A stretch of DNA of 64,000 nt from Brachionus plicatilis (GCA_010279815.1 QEOQ01000204.1:1117561-1181560), one strand, 5' to 3'. Positions 46,750 to 58,004 are shown, counted from the stretch's first letter. Notes: generated by a model from the letters alone, not told the origin. Translations and numbers: made by a program.

Positions 46750-47301
46750 ATGGTCAAACGAAAATCTTTGCCAAAGCCTGCCGATCGAGCCGGATATGCA
46801 GCTCAAACGGCACCTCGAATTTCTGACAGTACATCCGATTCAAGCTCATCTCCTAGCAAAGAATTAATGTCTACACGCACTTCTCCTCGAAAATCATTAA
46901 CTACATCAAAACTTAGCAAGGCAAATACAACAAAAACAAAAAGCAAAAAATTGGCACCAGTTTTAAAAGAAATAAGAGAGTTACAGAAATCTACAAATCT
47001 CTTGATTCCAAGAGCTCCTTTTCTCCGTCTAGTAAGTACATTTAAGATTTTTTTTTTTTAAGGATAATTAAAATGTTTGTTTGTTTAGTTACGAGAACTA
47101 CTTCAGCAAAGGTCAACTGGAATAAGAATTACCGAAATGGCTGTAGAAGCGATGAGAGAAGCAAGCGAAAATGTTCTCGTCAGTGTTTTTGAAGATTCAT
47201 ACCTTCTTGCATTGCATGCTAAAAGAGTCACTCTAATGCCGCGTGACATATCGCTTCTTCTCAGAATTCGCAACGACTTCAATCTTCTCAGCTCAACATA
47301 G
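46750..47301 (+). CDS. cenH3: Centromeric-type histone H3 variant, copy A (exons 46750-47031, 47089-47301)
   Basis: Joined product of 164 residues. The first 68 are a Ser/Thr/Lys-rich tail with no resemblance to the canonical H3 tail and with an SPRK motif near 45. Then comes an H3 core: alphaN LKEIRELQKSTNLLIPRAPF (72-91), then LRELLQQRSTGIRITEMAVE, EASENVLVSVFEDSYLLALH, and HAKRVTLMPRDI (137-148). Divergent tail, core changes and an intron are the signs of a CENP-A/Cid-type histone that replaces H3 in centromeric nucleosomes. Loop 1 is not lengthened relative to H3, unlike many CENP-A proteins, so another divergent H3 variant remains possible. Splice phase 0: CGTCTA|GTAAGT, 57-nt intron, TTTGTTTAG|TTA. 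The second copy is at 55868-55317. Confidence 0.85.
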
Positions 47302-47441
47302 ATTTATTTTAGATCAATTTTTTTACAAAGAAATTTGTGTAAAAAGCCTTTGTTTAGTTTTAATCAAATTAAACATTTTTTTTTATCTCATTCGGTTCTA
47401 CTATGTAAGTATTGTTATTGTTAGGATATTATTTTTATGTG

Positions 47442-47447
47442 AATAAA
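47442..47447 (+). terminator. Poly(A) signal of cenH3 copy A
   Basis: AATAAA about 140 nt after the stop codon; mirrored at 55176-55171 in the other arm. Confidence 0.45.
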
Positions 47448-48332
47448 ATTTATAAGAAGGCTTAAGTTTTGTGCCCTCAACTAAATGTAAAAATAAATTT
47501 CACTTCAAAAAATATGTTATTTTCTTTTTTTTTATTTTTGGTTTATATTTGAATAAGTTTCAAATCTTAATTGACTTGAATTGTAACGTAATAAAAAAAT
47601 TCATATAAATTTTTGGGATTATTTTGAATTTTTAAAGTCATTTTTACTTTTTTACTTTCTTGGTACCAAAAATTTAGAACCAATAATTCAAGATTAAAAA
47701 TAAAATGTCTTTCCTCAAAAATATGCTATTTTTATTTATTTATTTAAATAATTAGAAGAAATTCCTCAGGCCACTTAGAAATATGTTTTATTTTGAATGA
47801 TTTATTTCGGCTTTTAAATATTCTTGTTTTTCTTATTTGCTCTAGTCTTAAAAAAAAGAATACTTCTTTTTGTCCTTAATTTTTTTACTTTCTTTCAAAT
47901 AATTTATTTTGAATTATTTTGCGATCATTTTTAAATTCATTTTTATTTAATTGACTAAATATCTGATTATTTATTCTATAAGATTATTGACTTCTGTGTA
48001 AATATGTGGTTAAATAAATCCTTTTGTATATTTATACAATCACACATAAATTAAATATAAAAGAAAAATTTAATCAGATAATCTCGGAGTTGATAATCAA
48101 TTAAAAATATTTCTGCAATCAAGACTTGTTTGGTTTTATTTAAAATTGATTAACCTTTAATTTTCTGTCCCTCCTTTTTTTATTTTATATTTTAACTTAA
48201 TTAAACTTTAATTTTTTTAAAAATTTGATTCTGTTTTCTTTTATTTAATCTGAAAGAGCTTTAGCTTGGTACATATAATTAATTGAATAAAAAAATTTAA
48301 TATATATAACTTGCTATTAACTTCTTTTGTAG

Positions 48333-48772
48333 GCATGCTAAATCCCTGCCAAGTATGTCAAAAAGCAAGAAGCAAGCAACAAGCTGAACATAACTTGCAA
48401 AAAAGACGAAGAATAGCTAACATCGAAAACCAACCAGGTACATCAGGAACGGCTCACATAGAAACAGATGAAGATACTCAAAATGAACTAGTTGATAATC
48501 AAGTTGAAAGTCAAACAAATACTCGAGTTAGTGGTAAAGGAAGCAGGGGAGGCAGAGGTGGTCAAGTTGGAACTAGAGGTGGTCAGAATCAACGTGGAAC
48601 TAGAGGTGGTCAGAGTCAACGTGGAACTAGAGGTGGTCAGAATCAACGTGGAACTAGAGGTGGTCAGAGTCAACGTGGAACTAGAGGTGGTCAGAGTCAA
48701 CGTGGAACTAGAGGTGGTCAGAGTCAACGTGGAACTAGAGGTGGGCGCAGGGGAAGACCTCGTGGAAGTTGA
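48333..48772 (+). CDS. RGG/RGT-repeat protein exon, function unknown
   Basis: Follows an acceptor TAACTTCTTTTGTAG; the first ATG is at 48335. About 145 residues: MLNPCQVCQKARSKQQAEHN with a CxxC pair and a basic stretch (KRRR), an acidic middle, then seven near-perfect 27-bp tandem repeats coding GGQ(S/N)QRGTR units, and a tail RRGRPRGS resembling an AT-hook. Arg-Gly-Gly repeats often bind RNA or nucleic acid. It may be the last exon of a gene whose earlier exons I cannot find, or the C-terminal end of a transposon protein. It sits 186 bp inside the spacer next to cenH3 copy A. A 1-base-shifted frame is also open because of the repeat and is rejected. Confidence 0.55.
48556..48745 (+). repeat. 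27-bp tandem repeat, about seven units
   Basis: Unit GGTGGTCAGAGTCAACGTGG followed by AACTAGA; units differ mainly at AGAGTC/AGAATC. It lies in frame within the RGG reading frame, so copy-number changes keep the frame. Confidence 0.95.
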
Positions 48773-49569
48773 TATTTTGTTTATTAATTTATTATAATAA
48801 TTCTTCACTTAAAATTTGTATTTTTTAGTATCAATTTCATTAAAAACAATTTAGTTATTAATTTCGTATTATATTTGAAATAATTTATCTACATTTAAAA
48901 AAAAATCGGATTATTTTTATATATTTTAGTTAAAATTTACTTTAAAATACAAATTTTAAATATATTTTTTAGTATAGTTGCGCAATTATAGTACATCCTG
49001 GCCACAAAGTTACATGTAATTATATTAGTGTAAATAAACACCCTTTTCTCAGTTATAATTACATGCAATACTATCCGAAAACCTACTATAATTACATGTA
49101 ATTGTGTGCGAAGGTTTACGGTATAAGCAAATATTTAGTGAATATTTATCAACTCCAATTATCCTAAATCTAAAATCAACAACTTTTGAACTAGTTTCCT
49201 AGAATTAAATTCCAATGTGAGTAGAAAATAAAATTTACCAGAAAGACACCAACGAATTAGATTTTCAGTATTTTTTTTCAACATTATCAAGTTTTTTAAA
49301 AAATAATTAGCTTTTAAAAAATAAATTTGATGATGAAAATATAAATTAGCATACATTTTGACTCCGGATAATATATAATTTTATGATTAACTTTGAAAAT
49401 ATTGTGTTGCCACGCATTGGGATTTTACTTACACACTCATACCCTGAAAAACACCCAACTTGAATTACAGACACGTGGAATCTGTTATTAAGTTAAAAAA
49501 AAAATAAATCAAATTTTTTAATTTTCTTGAAAAATACAGAATAAAGTGTGTGTTGGTCAAGTCTTAAGT

Positions 49570-50060
49570 GATTATTAAGAAGTGAACAAAAAAATTAGGT
49601 GACCTTATAGTTAACAAAACCCGAAAACAAGAATTGTTCGCATAATAGGTGAACTATGGTTCACTAGATCGAGTTTTTCAACGATTGAATATTAATTTAA
49701 ATCTAAATGAATTTTTTATCTTTTTTTTACCATTTTATTTATTTTTTATCTTATTTAACTTGAGTTTTTATTTTTTTTTCTCATAAATTTTTATTCTGAA
49801 GAGCATTATCTCGGTACAGATAAACAAATAAATAAATTATCTTAATGTTAAAAAAAATAATTTTCAATATTTTTTTCAAATTTCTAAATAAAAATTAAAT
49901 TCATTCTATTTCACTAAAGAGTTTTATTTCAATTATGAAGATGCTTGCAATATTAACTTAAAATTATTTTTTTATTTGAGACTGAAAAAAATATTTGAAA
50001 CATCGCACTTTTTCAATGTTATTTCAACATTGGATACATTTTGCAATTCAAGTGCAAAAA
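49570..50060. mobile_element. Partial copy of the 36-kb nested repeat
   Basis: Matches 36188-36660 in inverted orientation: GAACAAGAATTGTTCGC, GATCGAGTTTTTCAACGATTG, the LINE-like tail TTCTGAAGAGCATTATCTCG, and GAAACATCGCACTTTTTCAA are all shared in the same order. Confidence 0.75.
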
Positions 50061-50784
50061 ATTAATCTTTATCAAAGAAAGAATATTTTTACTACAAATT
50101 TATAAAAAATATCTTTAAATAAAATCTTAGTATTCGAAGTCTTCTAATGTGTTTATTTATTTACGTCTTTGCTCGCATTTAGAATGCGTCCTCTTTAGAT
50201 TTTCAAATTCTACTCATCATTTAAATTTAATTTCATAACAGAGTTGATAAAATACCCGAAGCACAGTTGATATTATTTTTTATTTGAATTGAATATTTGT
50301 AAAGTAAGTGAGAGAACTTTAAAAAAATTTGAAAAGAACAAGCTTCAATCAATTTTTTATCTTATAATTTTAACTTAACAGCACACTCTAAGTCTGTGTT
50401 TTTCAAATTGTGAGCTAACTATGAATTGAATGTGTGCTGGTTATACTCGAGTGTGTTTTGGTAAGAAAGACGCATTATCGATTGCATTTTTGGGGTTCCT
50501 TCCTTTTGGGAAAAAGCTTTTCACGAATAAAAAAATTATCAATAGAATAAAAAAAATTCTTTGTAGTATAAACAAAATTTTATTTATTTTGGAATAAAAA
50601 ACAAATTATTAAAAAAGTCAATTAAATTTGAATTATAGAATAAAAATATATATCTTAGAATACTTTCATACATTCAAGAATGTAAAATTGTAAAGTAAGT
50701 GAGGTATGTAAATGTAGGTATGTGAGTATTGTAAAGTAATTACAAGTGTAAAAAAAATTAATCAAATTCTAAAGTGGTTCTTAC

Positions 50785-50962
50785 CTTAGTTGGACGACCT
50801 GATTTCATTTTTGCTGGTTTATTTAAATCAACTCCCTCATCCTCAACTTTCCTTTTTCTTTGGCCTCATTTTCAACACTAATTTCTAGTTGGCATTCGTT
50901 ACATTTAAGAGTCTGTGAACCAGTTTTGGATATGTTTCAATGTGAATCGTTCCTGAGAAATG
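50785..50962 (-). pseudogene. Broken coding fragment with a CxxC pair and basic tail
   Basis: On the minus strand, after an acceptor ACATTTCTCAG, three overlapping frames give HIQNWF, then QTLKCNECQLEISVENEA, then KRKRKVEDEGVDLNKPAKMK and SGRPTK just before a strong donor CTAAG|GTAAGA. The frame breaks suggest one-base indels. Possibly from a transposon protein; the family is unknown. Confidence 0.4.
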
Positions 50963-51924
50963 TTTTAAGTTCAATATTATTGGTAAATACATTAACTTTA
51001 TCACTTTCTAAATTTTTTTTAGTAATTTTACGTTTTTTTTAGTAGCTTTTGAAAAAATAATAGCTTTACTGCAATTTTTTGTTTACTATAGTGCAAATGT
51101 TATACTTAAAAAAATAAAATAAATCTATGCTACATTTTATTTTCTTATTCTATCAAGTTTTTCCTTATTCCAAGGGTTTTTTTTATTCGTCAAAAGCCAT
51201 ATACCTTCCTTTGATTAAAAATGAACAAAAAAAAAACTGAAAACAAATTTAATAATTTAAGCATTAAAAAAAAATAATCAAATTAAATTAAGTATTCAAT
51301 AGTTTTGAATGAAAATATGGTAACATGTTTCTTGGGATTACAAAGAAAGATAAGTCAACGATGACCTAAAATGAGAATTATTCAGAAGTCAATATTCTTA
51401 AATATATAATAAGATTAATAAAATTCGTCATAAAATCTGCGTAAATAATTTAGTACTCATTCTAATATGGAAAAAATGACGTGAAGAGTAATACTGTGGA
51501 TAAAGTGAGGTGAAGATATGAAGAAATTCTGATGGTTAGACATTCAAACAAAAAATAAAATAAAAAGACAATTTTTTTTAAACTATTTAAATTTTGAATT
51601 TGGTGTCAAATTTTTCAAAATTTTATCTCAATTTAATCACTGGTATGAATGAATTTAAAATCCTTAATTGATTTGTCAAGCAACTATTTTAGGAATGAAC
51701 TTAGAACTGCAGAAATACTAAAATAGAAGCCAGCATTAAGATTTGATTATAAAAATACTACAGAAAATTTTGAACTAAAAAAAAGAAAAACTAAAACAAA
51801 AACTGGTAAATTAAAATGAAATCATTTAATGGAGTCTCCAAAAAATTCAATGAAAATGTACTTACATGTTCTGGTAAAAATAATAACTAGAAATCAGATT
51901 TTCCGAAATAATTTCAATAAAATC

Positions 51925-52160
51925 AAACCAGTTTTGATTGCAGAAATATTCTAAATTAAAAATAGAAATAAAGAAAAGTTGTAGGTTTTTGAAATAATTT
52001 TAAGCTTCAAAATTCAAGTTTTTAATATTTTTTAAAATAGCTCTGTAAAATCTAGATTCAATTTTTTAAATAATAATTGGCAATCTTAATTAGTTTTGAT
52101 TGAAGAAATATTTTAAATTGATTATCAACTCCGAAGTTATCTGTTTAAAATTTTTTTATT
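51925..52160. repeat. Scraps of the arm-boundary repeat
   Basis: Segments resembling the inner ends of the cenH3 arms (GATTGCAGAAATAT..., ATTGATTATCAACTCCGA) occur near 51935 and 52105-52160. A 130-bp block at 51957-52090 (GAAATAAAGAAAAGTTGTAG onward) is repeated almost unchanged at 60045-60175. Confidence 0.7.
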
Positions 52161-52839
52161 ATATTTTTGGCAGCGAATTTTTTGTTAAATTCAATTATTC
52201 AAAAATTCATAATAAAGCATGTAGCTAACTCTTGAGTTGTATAAGACTTGTATCTATTTAATTTTTATCTCTGATAATGAATCCAGACATGGAAAAGAGT
52301 AGTCAATAATAGATCCGATTTCGTACTTATATAGGTTTTCGAATGCAATAAATTTAAGACTCCATTTTTTGGATATATTTTTATTAATTTTAGCTAATCT
52401 ACAACGTTGTTATCAATCATTGGGGTGAAAGTTAATTTTGAATCAAATTTTATGATTAAAAAATTAATTTCTTTTTGATTCTAAATTTGTTTTCATATGT
52501 TTTAATTTTAAGTCAATAATTTCTTTATTATTTACATAGAAAGCAAGACTTTTCAACAGATATTTTAATTTTCCACTTAAAGATTCATATTCATAATTCG
52601 TCTTAAGTATTTGATCATCTTATTTTCCTAATTTTCTTTCAGCAAAAACAAGAGAGTATTCACTGTTAGATTTATCTCTTTAAGGTAAATCATTGGTAAA
52701 AATACTACAGCGTAAAGAACTAATTGAACTAATTTACTGAGCATTGAGGAAGACCTGCAGTAATATGATATTAATCACTTATTTTACCATTTAAATTTAC
52801 TTTAAATGATTTAAAGACTAAAATAAATTAGGTAAGGTT

Positions 52840-54362
52840 CACCTTTATTTAGGCCCATTAAAATCGGTTACACAATTTTTTAATAGAATACCACAATTTT
52901 TTAAAATGATACCACAATTATTAAATAAATGTACACAATTTTTAAAATAATCCATAAAAATAAAGATTAACACTTAATAAAATAAAAAAACACTTATTAT
53001 ATAAAATTGACACTTATTTGATTAAGAAGACCACTAATTAATTAAAAAACTCATTCTTTTTGATTTTTACACTATTTAGAAATGTTGAAATTACTCAATA
53101 TAAAAAGTGCCCATTCACCAAAAAAACGATGATTAATCGATGAAAATTGATAGATGAATCATTAATGAGTTAGGAACCATTTCATCGAAATTCATCGATG
53201 AAAATTAGAATATTTCATCGGTAATAATCGATGAAAAAATACACTAATACATCATAATTTTTTCAAATTTTTCATTAATATTTTAAATTATTTTTAAGAA
53301 GACAATAATAAGCAGAAGTTTTAAAAACATAAGTTTTTTTTCAAAATTTTTTCAAAGTTTATCTACACTTTTGACTCATTAAAAACATCAATTCACTTTT
53401 TCTCAATAGAAAAAATTAATTTTTTACTTTTGATTAAATTATTAGCTTTATAATTGTGCAGCTTGAGTAAATTTTTGAATCAAAGAACATTGCTAGCAAT
53501 CCAATAAGACATAAAGTCCTTTGTTAAGAGGAAATCCACTAGAAACACAATTAATTAAGAATTTACACTAATTATCGGCTTTTTGTGTAGTTAAATTTCC
53601 AGAAGTATTCGATATTTCAGCTTCATATCTTTCGGCTAGTAGAGCGTGTAATTCTTCTAAACTGACTGAATTTATTATTTTCTTTCTGTTATCCTCATTT
53701 TAAAGGTATTTTAAGATTTATTCCCTTAAATATCAAAATTTAATTTTTTTATGGTTTATCTAAAAAAAATAAAAATTTATCTTTTGATTTTGAAACTTAA
53801 AAAGAAATAAAAAATTATTGATATTTAAAATAAAATTAAAAAAATAAGCGTAAATTTTTTTTTATATTTTGATTTTTTTGTTTGGCTCAAATAAGACCCG
53901 TCTTGCCCGTTAACGTAGTTTTTTTAATTTTGGACTGACAAGAGTTAATAGCTGTTAGATCAAATTTAATCAAATCGAAAAAAAGGAAGACAAAAAAAAA
54001 CATTAAAGGCTCTCCCTTTTGGTAAAATGACGAAAAGAAGATGCTGGGCTTGTCCTAATAAATGTGGTAAAAAATAATTTTTTTTTTTTTTTTTAAATAA
54101 ATTTTTTTTGAATTTTTTGTGTGGTAAAATAAAATTTTTGTGAAATAAAAATAATTAATATAGTTTTTTTTTAATATTTGTGTTTTTTTTAATAAATATG
54201 TGTTGAAATATAAAAAAAAAAGGTTTTTCTTAATTTTAATGGAAATTTTTATTAATTGTGTTTTTTTTAATAAAATTGTGGTATGTAACTTAAAAATTGT
54301 GGTATTTTATTAAAAAATTGTTGTATCAAAAATGATTTCGCGCTTTATTTATATATAAGGCC
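52840..54362. mobile_element. Non-autonomous DNA element with CACAATTTTTTAA subterminal repeats
   Basis: Both ends carry inverted clusters of ACACAATTTTT / ACCACAATTTTT units, and the extreme ends share CCTTTATTTAGG-like and CCTTATATATAAATAAAG sequences. Inside are many ATCGATGAAA units (53125-53240). A short plus-strand exon-like piece MTKRRCWACPNKC (54027-54065) ends before a GTAAAA donor, and a minus-strand open patch (about 53698-53570) contains SLEELHALLAERYEAEISNT. The superfamily is undetermined. Confidence 0.5.
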
Positions 54363-55170
54363 ATAATTTTAACATTACTCCATGATTAATTTTAACATTA
54401 CTCCATGCTTTAGAGATTTTACTTTCTAAAGGTATTAAGCTAAAAAGATGTAAAATAGCATTTTGAGATAAATTTTAAATAAAACCAAACAAGTCTTGAT
54501 TGCAGAAATATTTTTAATTGATTATCAACTCCGAGATTATCTGATTAAATTTTTCTTTTATATTTAATTTATGTGTGATTGTATAAATATATAAAAGGAT
54601 TTATTTAACCACATATTTACACAGAAGTCAATAATCTTATAGAATAAATAATCAGATATTTAGTCAATTAAATAAAAATGAATTTAAAAATGATCGCAAA
54701 ATAATTCAAAATAAATTATTTGAAAGAAAGTAAAAAAATTAAGGACAAAAAGAAGTATTCTTTTTTTTAAGACTAGAGCAAATAAGAAAAACAAGAATAT
54801 TTAAAAGCCGAAATAAATCATTCAAAATAAAACATATTTCTAAGTTGCCTGAGGAATTTCTTCTAATTATTTAAATAAATAAATAAAAATAGCATATTTT
54901 TGAGGAAAGACATTTTATTTTTAATCTTGAATTATTGGTTCTAAATTTTTGGTACCAAGAAAGTAAAAAAGTAAAAATGACTTTAAAAATTCAAAATAAT
55001 CCCAAAAATTTATATGAATTTTTTTATTACGTTACAATTCAAGTCAATTAAGATTTGAAACTTATTCAAATATAAACCAAAAATAAAAAAAAAGAAAATA
55101 ACATATTTTTTGAAGTGAAATTTATTTTTACATTTAGTTGAGGGCACAAAACTTAAGCCTTCTTATAAAT

Positions 55171-55176
55171 TTTATT
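55171..55176 (-). terminator. Poly(A) signal of cenH3 copy B
   Basis: AATAAA on the minus strand, the mirror of 47442-47447. Confidence 0.45.
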
Positions 55177-55316
55177 CACATAAAAATAATATCCTAACAA
55201 TAACAATACTTACATAGTAGAACCGAATGAGATAAAAAAAAATGTTTAATTTGATTAAAACTAAACAAAGGCTTTTTACACAAATTTCTTTGTAAAAAAA
55301 TTGATCTAAAATAAAT

Positions 55317-55868
55317 CTATGTTGAGCTGAGAAGATTGAAGTCGTTGCGAATTCTGAGAAGAAGCGATATGTCACGCGGCATTAGAGTGACTCTTTTAGC
55401 ATGCAATGCAAGAAGGTATGAATCTTCAAAAACACTGACGAGAACATTTTCGCTTGCTTCTCTCATCGCTTCTACAGCCATTTCGGTAATTCTTATTCCA
55501 GTTGACCTTTGCTGAAGTAGTTCTCGTAACTAAACAAACAAACATTTTAATTATCCTTAAAAAAAAAAAATCTTAAATGTACTTACTAGACGGAGAAAAG
55601 GAGCTCTTGGAATCAAGAGATTTGTAGATTTCTGTAACTCTCTTATTTCTTTTAAAACTGGTGCCAATTTTTTGCTTTTTGTTTTTGTTGTATTTGCCTT
55701 GCTAAGTTTTGATGTAGTTAATGATTTTCGAGGAGAAGTGCGTGTAGACATTAATTCTTTGCTAGGAGATGAGCTTGAATCGGATGTACTGTCAGAAATT
55801 CGAGGTGCCGTTTGAGCTGCATATCCGGCTCGATCGGCAGGCTTTGGCAAAGATTTTCGTTTGACCAT
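55317..55868 (-). CDS. cenH3: Centromeric-type histone H3 variant, copy B (exons 55868-55587, 55529-55317)
   Basis: Exact mirror of copy A: the same 164-residue product, splice sites and 57-nt intron, with no coding difference seen. Both copies are intact, so nothing marks one as a pseudogene. The two genes are convergent, each transcribed towards the spacer. The same upstream sequence (GAGCTGTTGTCGGATATAAT) precedes both, so both may be expressed. Such identity means a very recent duplication, ongoing gene conversion, or an assembly artefact. Confidence 0.85.
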
Positions 55869-56385
55869 TATACAAATCTTTTAAGAATTATATCCGACAA
55901 CAGCTCGAATTAGTAATTTTTTCTCTTTTCTTTAGTCAAATTATAATATTTATTTAGATTTAAAAAAAAAAATTTGCGCAAATTTTTGGTGACATCATTT
56001 TTGTCTGTTGAGTTTACAACTATCTTTTATCAATTTTATTAAATTCAAATAATTAAAGAAATAAAAAAATAACTTATCATTTTTTTATTAATTTTTTATT
56101 TTTTTCTTTAAATAAAAATGGAAAAATAAAATAATTAATTTTTTTTAAATTTAGTATGTTTTTTAAAATAGACACCACTGTAGCATTTGCTGTCGAATTT
56201 GAACCATTAATTTTCTAATAATTTTTGTTTTATAAAATTAATTGTTTAATAAAAATTTATTTTCATTTTATAAAAAAAAATTTTTTTTGGTGTTTATCTG
56301 AAGTTTAAAAATCATTTATTTTAATCAGCTCAAATAAAAAAGGTTTTAATTTTTTCTATTACTTTTATTTAGTTTGATATTTTTA

Positions 56386-57091
56386 AGATAGAGAAGCCGA
56401 GCTTTATATGCGAGTAACGAGACGTTATGAATTTTTTATTTAATTTCAGAGGTCAATGGAAGAATTTTTGTTATTTAATAAAGCAATTTTTATTGATTAT
56501 AATATTTTGTATGGGATTGTATTTTTTAATGCGTGTATTAATCTCAATTTTCGACATCACTTTTTTTTTACTGAGCTCAGACACGCCTACATCTGCCTAC
56601 ATTAGAAAATTTTTTTTTTTATCAATGATTTAATTTTGTAAAAAGCTCCCAAGCATGAGGGTTTAAACGAAGGCTATTGCCATTCGAACGAACACTGGAT
56701 TTTCCCAAAACTAATAAAAAAAAAAAAGAATATAACCATATAATAACCATATAAATAAAAAGTGTTAATTAATTAATTAAAAACGCCTATAAAAGACAAA
56801 AATAATATTTTTAGAACAAAAAAAACTGATGTTATTGTCAATTATTTTTTGTTAGTACAATTAAATTAAATAATGTCAAATATGATTAAGTTTAAAGCTT
56901 TATAGTTTAAACGACTTTATCCTTATTGAAATGACAGACGAGGTTCATAATCATTCAAAATGGGAAAAGCAAAAGACGAATTAAGTCATCAGAAGGCCAG
57001 CGAGAAGTAAAATCAATGAATACGAAAAAATGAATAAGTAAGTCTTTTAAAATTTCTACGATTAAACATTCATTAATTTTTATTTTTTCAG
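56386..57091. other. A+T-rich intergenic DNA
   Basis: Mostly non-coding. A less A+T-rich patch at 56935-57035 is partly open on the plus strand in all three frames and ends with GTAAGT, possibly an upstream exon of the transposase-like piece at 57092, but I could not find a consistent phase. Confidence 0.35.
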
Positions 57092-57378
57092 ATCTGAAAC
57101 CATCAGCAATTTTAGAGATGTTAGAAAAACAAAAAATCGAATGTCCGAGCAAAAAACAACTGAACAATTTTCTTTCAAACGTTAATGTTAATGTTTTTTG
57201 TATCAGCGTATCTGAAGAATCAGATTCGGACGATCCGCCTGTACAAAGGCCAATATCAGAAAAAATTCGTCTTGAAGAGACCCCAACCGTTACTCCACAA
57301 CCCCAAGTTAAAAAAAAACAGTTGGATAAAACAAACAAAAATAAAAGTAGATTGAAAATTATTTTTGTCGATATTTAA
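57092..57378 (+). CDS. Transposase-like exon fragment
   Basis: Follows a good acceptor TTTTTATTTTTTCAG. The open frame reads LKPSAILEMLEKQKIECPSK, then KQLNNFLSN, an acidic Ser/Asp run (SEESDSDDPP) and a basic tail, ending TAA. The first part resembles the N-terminal helical segment seen in MULE/FLYWCH-type transposase proteins (PSxILExLxxQ...PSxKQLxNFL); this is from memory of the family and not certain. No catalytic core is present. Confidence 0.35.
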
Positions 57379-58004
57379 TTATTTTTGTTCAAATTTGATA
57401 TAAATTGTATTTTTTTTTATTTATGTACCTTTTTTATTATAATAGAAATAAAAAAATACATTTGTTCCTTAAGTCAGTAATTTTGTTTTTTATTTCAATA
57501 TTAATAACATAATTAATAATTACATGCCATTAAAAAATGACTTATTCTCTTTAAAACATCTATAATTGCAACAAAAGATCCTAAATGAGACCCAAACTTT
57601 ACTGAATTATTGAAAAAAAATTAAATAAATAACTTAAAAATATATTTAAACCTAAAACCCATTGCTGATAAAATACACACGGCTAAGAATGAATCCTTAT
57701 ATTTATCCAATTTAAATATATACTTATCGAAGATATTGAAAAATAGGTTTCATTATACCAAACACAACACCGAAAACTATTTTACTGGATGGAATTTTCG
57801 AGCAAAATGGTAAAAGCTATTTTTTTAAAAGATTTAACTTCCGCTTCGTAGTTGGGCCTATTCTATTATATAATAATTATTGGAACTGTTTTTATGTAAA
57901 TTGCTTAAATTGAGATTTTGTTTATTTAGATCCAAAGTCAGAAAATGCATTCAATGAAATGGTTGCTTACGAAAATTGAAAAACATTTTCGGATTATTTA
58001 AATG
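57379..58004. other. A+T-rich intergenic DNA
   Basis: I see nothing recognisable in this stretch. Confidence 0.5.

Larger units (their letters stand above)
46330..48147 (+). repeat. Left arm of a large inverted duplication carrying cenH3 copy A
   Basis: Base x in this arm pairs with 102618-x in the right arm (54471-56293 and, with indels, to about 56385). From about 46680 to 48147 the arms are almost identical; the only clear substitution I saw there is at 47776. From about 46330 to 46680 the match is patchy with substitutions and indels. Confidence 0.92.
48148..54470. other. Unique spacer between the cenH3 arms (6.3 kb)
   Basis: Contains the RGG-repeat frame (48333-48772), a cluster of ACATGTAATTATA repeats (49005-49110), a partial copy of the 36-kb nested repeat (49570-50060), a broken coding fragment (50785-50962), scraps of the arm-boundary repeat (51925-52160), and a DNA element (52840-54362). 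No other gene was recognised. Confidence 0.7.
54471..56385 (-). repeat. Right arm of the inverted duplication carrying cenH3 copy B
   Basis: Mirror image of 46330-48147. The inner boundary is abrupt at 54471/48147, at a repeat that also has scraps inside the spacer. The outer 350-400 bp is diverged and contains an extra ~100 bp around 56080-56200 not present in the left arm. Confidence 0.92.

Noticed and set aside
47243..47446. 67-codon open frame beginning inside cenH3 exon 2 (and its mirror at 55375-55172)
   Set aside because: It overlaps the end of the histone fold in another frame and is Phe/Leu-rich 3' UTR sequence.
48488..48808. Alternative frames (Val/Glu-rich plus strand, Ser/Thr-rich minus strand) over the tandem repeat
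   Set aside because: A 27-bp repeat is a multiple of three and keeps several frames open; only the RGG frame has a non-repeat N-terminus preceded by an acceptor.
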